From: Baffinella frigidus | Taxonomy: Eukaryota; Cryptophyceae; Cryptomonadales; Baffinellaceae | Direction: 5' to 3' | Assembly (NCBI GenBank): GCA_026770585.1 | Contig: MU647081.1 | Span: 55,626 to 66,141, forward strand | Length of the DNA: 10,516 bases | Shown here: positions 1-9,000 of the stretch, piece by piece | Position numbering within the stretch: position 1 is the first letter of the stretch | How the letters are laid out: each line of letters begins with the position of its first letter | Program-made: the position numbers and the translations under genes | Notes under the pieces: generated by a model | What the model was told of the DNA's origin: nothing | The model's input: only the letters and a program-made list of their open reading frames with translations | Database searches by the model: none

Positions 1-16
1 CCCCCCCCACCCAAAA

Positions 17-317
17 CACCTCACACTACACCCGTGTCGTGCGCCTGAATAAGGACCCGTGAATGCCATCGCCGCACGCAGAGGGTGGGCCACCCCTGGC
101 TTAGCCATCACGGTTGCCTCACTGCTCATAACGGGTCTGGATCTGCTAATTTCTGGCCACTAATACCGTCACGGCTAAGCATATGATCACACCCCAGCAC
201 ACTCCGGGCCATCCCGAGCTTAGCCATCACGGTGATAAGGACCCGTAAATGCCATCGTACAGCGATGGCATTTACGGGTCCTTATTCAGGCGCAAGGCAC
301 GAGTGTAGTGTGAGGTG
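17..317. repeat. Long inverted repeat, arms 17-71 and 263-317
   Basis: The 55 bases at 17-71 reappear in reverse complement at 263-317 with only a few mismatches. The shared core is CGCCTGAATAAGGACCCG. The spacer holds the first copy of a dispersed repeat. The arrangement resembles a foldback or a non-autonomous transposon remnant. No transposase is visible. Confidence 0.75.
235..285. repeat. Perfect 23-bp hairpin
   Basis: Positions 235-257 are exactly complementary to 263-285 around a 5-base centre (258-262). The left arm is an extra direct copy of part of the 17-71 arm, so the right arm can pair locally or with 17-71. The flank AGCCATCACGG also occurs at 103-113. Confidence 0.85.
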
Positions 318-490
318 AGGCCTCACTGCAAAGAACGGGTCTGGATCTGCTAATCTCTGGCCACTAATACCCATCTACGCACCCCTACTTGCTCATTTCT
401 GATTGCTAAATGCGATGCCATCACGGTTGGCCATCACTTGCGGACAGGTTCGGAAGAGCGAGCGAGACACCACACACCATACACCATACA

Positions 491-529
491 CCGTTATTGC
501 AGTGAGGCTAACCTCACTGCACATAACGG
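491..529. repeat. Inverted repeat at the start of the third dispersed repeat
   Basis: Positions 491-507 pair with 512-529 around the loop CTAA, with one extra base on the right arm. The core GCAGTGAGG/CCTCACTGC is perfect. An ACCATAC run (475-492) sits immediately upstream, matching the unit of the array at 1122-1388. Confidence 0.7.
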
Positions 530-579
530 GTCTGGATCTGCCAATTTCTGGCCACTAATACCCATCTACTCACCCCTAC

Positions 580-894
580 TTGCTCATTCCTGATTGCGAA
601 ATGCGATCACCGCATGCAGGAGGGGATCTGATGCCGGAGAACGTGTCGGGCTATCGGATCATTACGATCCAAGTAATTAATAGTCAAACCCTAAACCCTG
701 AAAAGAGAACCCTGCTTGCGTATCACCCGCCTGTAAATACCATCGCCGGGCCCCTAAATACCACGCCCGCATGCAGAGAGGCATCGGTCCCTGGAGAACG
801 TATGACCCTTGAGAAGGTATCGGCACCGCTCGAGTGGTGGCATGGGATCCCCTTCCTCTTCCTGCGGTTCCCTTGCTGCCAACGACGGGTCTGA
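580..894 (+). pseudogene. Open frame carrying two exon-A-like modules
   Basis: One 104-codon frame contains GDLMPENVSG (about 625-655) and MTLEKVSAPLE (about 803-835). Both resemble the exon A peptide, whose core is LTLENVSATLE. Each follows a GCATGCAG acceptor-like string. The second copy reads into TTCCTC where exon A has GTCCTC, so it lacks the GT donor. The residues between the modules look like translated repeat. I read this as two decayed exon copies that happen to share a frame, not as a complete gene. Confidence 0.4.
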
Positions 895-1029
895 AACTTT
901 TGACCACGGACACAAGGACGGTTCATGCGGAGAAGTACAAGGACGATTCATGCGGATAAATCAGACGTTGGTAACTAGCGGCACCGACGTGCTCATTTCT
1001 GATCGGTGATTGGTGGTGTCGGAGCAGAG

Positions 1030-1086
1030 GGGGACCTGACGCTGGAGAACGTGTCGGCAACGCTCGAGCGGCGCAAAGGGGCTCCC
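1030..1086 (+). CDS. Predicted exon A (phase 0-0)
   Basis: This is 19 codons beginning GDLTLENVSATLE and ending RRKGAP. It follows AG at 1028-1029 and precedes the donor-like GTCCTCTG at 1087. Related modules at about 625 and 803 keep the pattern x-LEN/KVSA, which suggests this was once constrained coding sequence. The GTCCT donor class is shared with exons B and X. It is the weakest member of the chain because it lies 1.6 kb before exon B and the acceptor is short. It may instead be a decayed duplicate like its neighbours. Confidence 0.3.
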
Positions 1087-4000
1087 GTCCTCTGCCATAA
1101 ACCCATCCTCGGTGCGCGTCCCCCACACCATACACTTTAGACCATACAACATACACCATACGACATACAGCATGCAACATACGCCATACAACATACATCG
1201 TACACCATACAACATACACCATACGCCATACACCATACACCATACAACATACATCGTACAACATACAACATACACCATACAACATACACCATACACCATA
1301 CAACATACACCATACACCATACACCATAAACCACCATAAACCATAAACCATACACCATACACCATACACCATACGCCATAAACCATAGCGCAGGAAGCCT
1401 CTAGAGGCCTCGAAGGGCAAAGGGGCCCCCGTCCTCTGCCACAAACCCACCCTCTGGGTTTGTTCTCCCACCAACCCATCCTCTGCTGCCCATCCTCACC
1501 AACCCATCTTCTCCCACCAACCCATCCTCTGTCACAAACCCACCCTCTGCCACCAACCCACCCTCGGTGCGCCCCCCCCCCCGGGAAGCCAGATGGAGTG
1601 GTGTTTGCATCTATCGGCTACGAAAAACAACAATGCAATGCCACAAGTTGCTGGTTTAGGCGGGTACTATCGAATAAAACATTATTCCGCCCAGGAATGG
1701 CTCCAATGGCTGACTTCTGGCGCGTGATTCCTGGGAAAAAATCCACGCATTAATGTTAGAAAAAATAGACTTGGACCTGGCCAGGTCGATGTTCGCCATT
1801 TTTTATGTATTTATATCCATAATTTATCATAATATATTAATAAAGGTCTCTCTCGGTGCGGCGCAGGGTGCGGGGACTTCGACAACTGCCAGGACTGCCA
1901 GGATCGGTACAATTCGACAGGCGGCTTCGAAATGCCCGCTGAGGTTGTGAGCCCCTCCCCCTCGAGACGCTCCGTGGCCTTTTCTTGAATGTTGGTATAA
2001 ATCCTTTTTCCAATCTATATTTAACATTTTAAAAATACTGTTACTAGGTGAATGCGCACTTGGTGGTGTTAATATTACATGTTGGGGGACTACGCTATCG
2101 TTTCATGCTTGCATCTAGGTGTGTGCGGGAAATTCGCCACGTTCCCCACGGTTTAAGCGTGGGTTTAACTCTTGTAGATGCACTTCCACAAAAGTCGACC
2201 GTGAGCGTAAGGTGAGGAGTGTTCGGGGGTGCCAGGAGGATCGATACACGACGGCGAACGAGTCTTCTTCTTCTTTATTACTCTCGATACAGGTCCTAGA
2301 AAGGCCCTTGAGCCTTGAGTTGAGTGATACAATGTTTATGAGCCTCACGAGACGGCGAACGAGTCCCTCGAAATTAGTGCGCCCAGGAATGGCTCTAGTT
2401 CCTAGAGTTTTGGCGGTTTCCCAGGCGAGCATCATCTTGACTCGTAGATGTACTTGACGACACGATTCCTGCTTGTGACGTTAATAGGGTAACGGCCTGA
2501 AAATGGGGTAGTTAGGCCTACGGCATTGCCTAGGACCTCCTACCGTAGGCCGAGACTTTTTGGTCCTAGGATCCCTCGGCCTACGGTAGGAGGTCCTAGG
2601 CAATGCCGTATGCCTAACTACCCTATTTTCAGGTTGTTAGCCTATGAACGTGGAGTGTTCGGGGGTGGCAGGAGGATCGGTACAAGACCGCCAACGAGTC
2701 CCTCGATAACTACCTCTGGCTGGTCAACAGCCTCACCGAAGAGGTCCTACACCCTAACACTATCACCGCAGAGGTCCTACACCCTAACACTAACCCTAAC
2801 TCTGAACCCAGACTAAGAGGTCTTCCCCGCGCATAGACCTACTCTACACCCTAAATCCCAACCCTGAACCCCGAACCCTGAACCCTAAACCGTGAACCCT
2901 AAAACGTGCACCCGACACTCTCAAGTCTAAACCCTCAACCCTACATCAGACCCTAAAACCCACACCGTAAACCGCCACCCCTAACCCCTACCCGATAAAC
3001 CGTAGGCCCCACTCCCGAAACACTGAACCCTATCCCCCAACCGCGAGTCCCTGGTCAGTTAGCCGACTGGCGTATGCTGATGGACATCAAGGATGTCTAG
3101 AGCGCTGTGCCGAGAAGTTGGCCACCCGGAAAATGGGGAAATGGGAAAATTGGAGCCATTTTGTCCACGTTTGAGAAATTCATGGTACTAAATTTCTCAA
3201 AAGTTGACAAAATGGCTCCAATGTCTCAACTTTCCATTATTTCCCGTGGCCAACTTCTCTGCACAGCGCTCTATCAGCTGTCTGGTGCATTCACTGGGTC
3301 GCGTGCGGTGCGGTGCGCCTGGATTAAGGGTCACGGGTGTAGGGTTTCGGGAAAAGGTACCCCGAGTCAGTCAACCATCGCACGTGCCCCGGTTCAGTCA
3401 ACTCTCTGCACGTGCGTCCCTCGTAAAATCATGCGGGCACACGTTGTACTGCGCCGCCCGGTTCAACCACCGCACGTGCCCTGGTTTAGTCAACTCTTTC
3501 CCCTTGTGCGCAGCTCGGGGAGATGGAGGAGGCGGGGGAATCCGCGGAGATAGATGAGGCCATCAATGGCGGGGTGCCGCTCACCGAGGAGCAGCGCGCG
3601 TGGCCCACCGACCAGTGGTTCACCGACGTGGCTAAGTCTACGAACGAAGGTACCAACGTCTACGAACGAAGCCATGTTGCTAGTCTTGCTGTACCTACCG
3701 TACCTTCTACAGTTTTTATCACGAAAATATTATTCTTGACGATGGATGGCGGGGCGCCTCTCACGGCACCCCACCATTCATCGCCCCTTCGATCCCTGCG
3801 GAGTTCCCCGCCTCCTTCTTTTCCCTGAGCTGCCTCTCACGAAGGAGCAGCGCGCGTTTTGGTTAACACCACCAAACGTGCGGCAGGGAGAAAACCTCCC
3901 TACACCCTAAACCTGACGCTCCGATTCCTTCAGCGGAAAACGGCCCACCGAGCGTGGTTCACGCACGTGGCCGCCAAGTCTACGAACCAAGGTATCATAC

Positions 4001-6000
4001 ATATACGATCCAAGGTATGATGCGTATCAAGGTATGATATATATACGATCCAAGGTATGATATAAAGGTATGATATATATACGACCTGTTCCTGAAAGTC
4101 GTGATGTACCGTACGTGTTACAGGTTGTACCACGATGTTGATCGTACACTCGACGTGTAGTGAGGTTGAGCGGCAGCGCGCGTGGCCAGCCAAGCAGTGG
4201 TTCACCGACGTGGTACAGAACTCCTAGACAAGCGCGTCGCTAATTGTTAGTACGGAACGCGCGTCGCTAATTGTTAGTACGCGCGTCGCTAATTGTTAGT
4301 ACGGAACTCCCAAACAAGGCCTTAACGTCGGTACACCACTGCGTGTCAGAGACCACTCCAGGCGATGCGTGGGACATTAATTCGGGGGGTTTGGTTTAGA
4401 TACTTGAAAAGAGCTTATAAATTGTGGTAAGCACTTTGAGAGCCACAGGGCGTCAGTTCCCAACTAGCAATTACGCGTCGCTGATTGTTAGTACGGAACT
4501 CCTAGACAAGGCCTTAACTAGGAGTTCGTAAATACGCATTGTCGGTAACGAGCAAATGGGGGGGTACTCACTTGGAGAGTTGGTAGGGCTTGAGGTGGGG
4601 CGCGGCGACGTGGCCGCTACGTCTTCGAACCCGGGTTGCTTTACACTTGGAATCGTGGTACAACCTGTAATAGGTTCGTACACGTCTTGATGTACCAACC
4701 CTAATACATGTGTACCACGATTTCGAATGTAGAGTCGACGTGTGCCGAGTTTGAGTGTTTGCACAGGGTCCCATAAACCCTTAACTCTCATACTCCCCGC
4801 AACGTCGAGATGAAGAAATGGAGGAAGGCGGAGAAGCAGGAGTGGAGACCCACGCGTCTGCTGTACATGCCACCCAACTAAATAAGTTCCCAAGTTACAC
4901 AACTATCGCACGACATTTTCAGATGAAGATGAAGAAATGGATGACGGAGGAGGAGGAGAGGCGGGAGAGGACATCAACGGCGCCTAAGTATCTAAGTAAG
5001 TAAGTAACTAAGTAACTAACTAACTAACTAAGCATCTCACGTTCGCAGATGGCGATGAAGAAATCGAGGACGAAGGAGGAGGAGGAGGAGGGGCAGGAGA
5101 GGACATCCACGGCGCCTAAGTATCTAAGTGAGTAAGTAACTAACTAGAGTAAGTAAGTAACTAACTAGGCGCCCAAGTATCTAAGTAAGTAACTAACTAA
5201 CTAAAGTAAGTAAGTAACTAACTCACAGATGACGATGAAGAAATGGATGGCGGAGGAGGAGGAGGAGGGGCGGGAGATGACATCCACGGCGCCTAAGTAA
5301 CTATCTAACTACCTAGCTAGCTAGCTAACTTACTAACTAACTAACCATCTCACGTTCGCAGATGACGACGACGAAATGGAGGACGAAGGAGGAGGAGGAG
5401 GAGGGGTAGGAGAGGACATCCACGGCGCCTAAGTATCTAAGTCAGTAAGTAACTAACTAGAGTAAGTAAGTAACTAACCAGGCGCCTAAGTATCTAAGTA
5501 AGTAACTAACTAACTAAAGTAAGTAAGTAACTAACTCGCAGATGACGATGAAGAAATGGAGGACGGAGGAGGAGGAGGGGCGGGAGAGGACATCCACGGC
5601 GCCTAAGTAACTATCTGACTAGCTAGCTAGCCAACTAACTTACTTACTAACTAACTAACCATCTCACGTTCGCAGATGACGATGCCGAAATGGAGGACGA
5701 AGGTGGAGGAGGAGGAGGAGGAGGAGGAGGAGGAGGAGGGGTAGGAGAGGACATCCACGGCGCCTAAGTATCTAAGTCAGTAAGTAACTAACTAGAGTAG
5801 GTAAATAACTAACTAGGCGCCTAAGTATCTAAGTAAGTAACTAACTAAAGTAAGTAAGTGACTCATTCGCAGATGACGACGACGAAATGGAGGACGAAGG
5901 AGGAGGAGGAGGGGGGGCAGGAGAGGACATCCACGCGCGACTCGCGAAACTGTCAGCTACTAACACCGACGATGCCGACGACGAGATTGAACCGGTGCGC

Positions 6001-6045
<45 letters not shown>

Positions 6046-9000
6046 TATCTATCTATCTATCTCTCTCTCTCTCTCCCTCTCTCTCTGTCTCTCTCTCTCT
6101 CTCTCCCTCTCTCTCTCTCTCTCTCCTGGACCGATCTTTTTCTCTCCAAAGTTAACGGATCTGTACCGCAACCCCAGGATGTCAACTTGTGAATAGTCTG
6201 CTCGCGAAGCTGCGAGCAGCAGACATGGACGACGCCGACGACGAGATCGAACCGGTTCGCCGGAACCTGGCTATCCGAGTCTCATCCGAAACCCTCAAAC
6301 CCGAAACCCTGAACCGTGCTTCCGGAACCCTGAACCCTAGACCCGTGCGGTATCGGACGCAGTTGCGGGTACGGTTTCTTGCTGGAGCAGACAGTTGATG
6401 AGGAGAGGACGTCCACACGCGGCTGGTGGTGCTGAGAGCAACTGACAACTTAGAGCAACTGACAACAACTGTCAACTTGTGAATAGACTGCTCGCGAAAG
6501 TGCGAGCAACGGACACAGACGCACGGACGACACCGACGAGATCGAGCCCCGGTGCGGGTCTCAATTGAATCCTAAACCTTAAACACTAATTCATCTCCCA
6601 TCAACCCTACTGAGAGCAGCAGTGGCGCTGAGAGCAACTGACAAAGACGACGACGCTTTGCCTCCATTTCGTCGTCGTCATCTGCGAGTTAGTTACTTAC
6701 TTACTTTAGTTAGTTAGTTACTTAGTTACTTACTTACTTACTTAGATACTTTGGCGCCTAGTTAGTTAGCTGAAGAGATCGAGCCCCGGTGCGGGTCGCA
6801 ATTGACTCCTAAACCCTAAACCCTGATTCATCTCCCATCAACCCTACTACCTCTCTCGTCAACCCTAAACCCTGATGTCAGATGTTGCTGCGAGCGACGA
6901 AGAGATCGAGCCGGTGCGCGGGGGTCCAGCGTTGCCTCAATTCAACCCTAAACCCGAATACCTTCCACCTTTCACCTAAACCCTAATACCTCCTGGCGCG
7001 CAAAACTGACAGCAACGTCAGACATGGAGGACTTGACCGAGCCGGTGCCTGATACCTAAACCCTAAACCCTAAACCCTAAACCCTACACCCTAAACCCTA
7101 AACCCTAAACCCTAAACCCCAAATCCTAAACCCTAAACCCTAAACCCTACACCCTACACCCTACACCCTGAATCCCAACCCCCTACCCTAAAACTGAATC
7201 TTTACTAGCATCGGACGCACGTGCGGTTGCGTGTGCTCGCTAGATAAGACCTGCATTAACACTGCCGCCATGTACCCCCCCCCACGGAGGCTATGGTTGC
7301 TCTAGAACGATCTCAGTCTCAGTCTGATTCGGTATCACCGATTTGGTGAGACCGGGATCTTTTCCACTCCAAAGTTGACGGATTTGTACCGGAGCGCCCG
7401 GGTGTCAACTTTGTGAATAGTCTCTAAACCCGTGTGGGAGACCACGCCAGGACACACGTGGGAGTTTCAGATACAAGTCAGGTTCTAATTGTGTACTAGG
7501 TTTTCGGTTCTGGGTAAAAGCCCGGACGTGGAAAGGACGGGGAGCTGTGTTTCACCGCAAAGGGCACACACTCGTTTACTGTCACGAACCCCACCCTGGA
7601 GGCAGGGTGGGGGTATTTTGAGCATTTTTAAGTCAACTCCCCTTGAAATGCACTGAGGGCTCAGTGCATTGAAATCTGAGACTCGCGGTCGTGATGCATG
7701 GATCTGGTACAAAACGGTCTTATAAGTATTTTAGTGGTACAAATCCTGTCAACTTTTGCGATAAAGGGTTATTCGAGAATTGGCCGCAAGTCCCCTCCAG
7801 GGTGGGAAACGTCGCGTTCTGAAATTGCTACGTGTGATCTGGCGTGGGCAGCTGAGCGACAAGGCAGGGCACTCAACTGTTGACCTGGTCCGAGCAGCTG
7901 AGCGATAAGGCGGCGCGGGACTACATCTTCCTCTGTCTCGCGTCCCGCAAGAGCGTCACCGACGCGGTGCCCCCCAACCCCTAGAGCTATTCCGGTTAGA
8001 CTTGGCCGTGATCGATTTGCCGAATTGCCAACCTGGAAATTTCTTTTGTTCCAGGAAACTCGAAATGGTGCGTATAAAATCGACGACCTTTACAACCTTG
8101 TGGACGTCGCCGAGTCGGCGATTCGTCAAGTCGGAAGCGGCCAAGTCCTACCGGAATAGCTCTAATTGGTACTTAGGCGCCCTTGATTACGGACCTCTGG
8201 TGGCTACATCTTCCTCTGCCTCGCCTCACGCAAGAGCGTCACCGACGCGGTGCCCCCCAACCCCCAATGCTCGCATCAACATTCATCGACACCGTCGATG
8301 AATGCATCAACATTCTCGCATCAACATTCATCGACACCAGCTCGCATCAACACCCATCAACACGGCCGCCATGTGTTTCCTCCCACGGGGGCTATGGTTG
8401 AGTTGGACCTCGCTCACCCCAACCCCTGGGAGTTGATACTTAAGAGCCCTTGCCAGACGGTGGACTACGGATTTGTCAAGCTTCCCGGAATGCTGGAATC
8501 CGGGGGGCTCGTGATCAAATGTGTAACATAAAAGTCCTCTTAAGTCCACTTCCTCGTGACAAGCTGGCGTTTTAAAAGTGGAGGTGTAGTCCACCGTGGA
8601 TACAGGTTTCTCTGCAAGAGCGTCGCCGACGCGGTGCACCCCAACCCCTAAACCCTAAACCCTGAACCGGTGAACTCTAACCCCCCCCCCCAAAAAAACA
8701 CCCGAACGCCAACCCTAAACCCTAACTCCTAGTTACCCTCAACCCTAACTCCTAGTTGCGTGCGTTACGCAGGTGATGCGCGAGGCACTATCCGTTGCTG
8801 CGCCCCACCTCAAGCCCTACGAGCTCTCCAAGTGCGTATCCCTGAGGGCGACCTAATCCCGGCTTCGGACGACCTAATCCCGGCTTCAGACTTACTACCG
8901 CGTTCCGTATCACGCATCCGGATTGCATACGGTAGCACCCTACGGAATGCCGGGATGAGGTCGACACCGGAACGAGGGCGTCCACCCCTATTCGCCAATT

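Larger units (their letters stand above)
117..608 (+). repeat. Dispersed repeat, three copies (117, 321, 512)
   Basis: Each copy begins CCTCACTGC and continues AACGGGTCTGGATCTG and CTGGCCACTAATACC. Copies two and three (321-418 and 512-608) extend another 45 bases through CACCCCTACTTGCTCATT, while the first (117-167) stops early. Starts are 204 and 191 bases apart. A fragment, TGCTCATTTCTGAT, recurs near 990. No coding potential was recognised. Confidence 0.85.
1072..1575 (+). repeat. Direct repeats flanking the ACCATAC array
   Basis: The end of exon A and its downstream bases (1075-1110: CAAAGGGGC, CCGTCCTCTGCCA, AAACCCA) are repeated at 1420-1455. The next element, CCTCGGTGCGC followed by C-rich DNA, occurs at 1107-1122 and again at 1562-1580. 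The ACCATAC array and the second minisatellite are therefore enclosed by duplicated sequence, as expected from segmental duplication followed by array growth. Confidence 0.7.
4101..4757 (+). repeat. Diverged direct repeat pair with hairpin at 4647-4726
   Basis: About 70 bases from 4101 (GATGTACCG, TGTACCACGAT, TCGACGTGT, GAG) recur diverged from 4688. In the second region AATCGTGGTACA (4651-4662) is exactly complementary to TGTACCACGATT (4711-4722), extendable to about 16 pairs with G-T pairs. The left hairpin arm also matches the reverse complement of 4119-4137. Confidence 0.65.

Noticed and set aside
923-1479. Two long minus-strand frames rich in YGVWCMVYG
   Set aside because: The residues are a direct translation of the ACCATAC array; several frames on both strands are open for the same reason.
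1753-1950. Small membrane-protein frame beginning MLEKIDLD
   Set aside because: The hydrophobic part is produced by the AT-rich island, and the second half is in a different frame from the exon-B-like segment.
2070-2078. TAATATTAC, the nicking nonamer of geminivirus and related CRESS virus origins
   Set aside because: The flanks do not form a stem-loop, no iterons or Rep-like frame are present, and the region is AT-rich, so a chance match is likely.
2115-2435. Minus-strand 106-codon frame
   Set aside because: It lies opposite B', whose plus-strand frame is conserved with exon B mainly through silent changes; no independent support on minus.
4471-4902. Minus-strand 143-codon frame
   Set aside because: It overlaps the inverted exon F copy in a different frame and runs through local repeats; composition is not convincing.
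4920-5872. CRISPR array
   Set aside because: Units contain coding-like and microsatellite parts with related spacers, alternate spacing and no unique spacers; the DNA is eukaryotic.
5858-6196. Plus-strand frames with long Ser/Leu and Tyr/Ile runs
   Set aside because: They read through the CT microsatellite. Only the exon D part is supported by acceptor, donor and phase.
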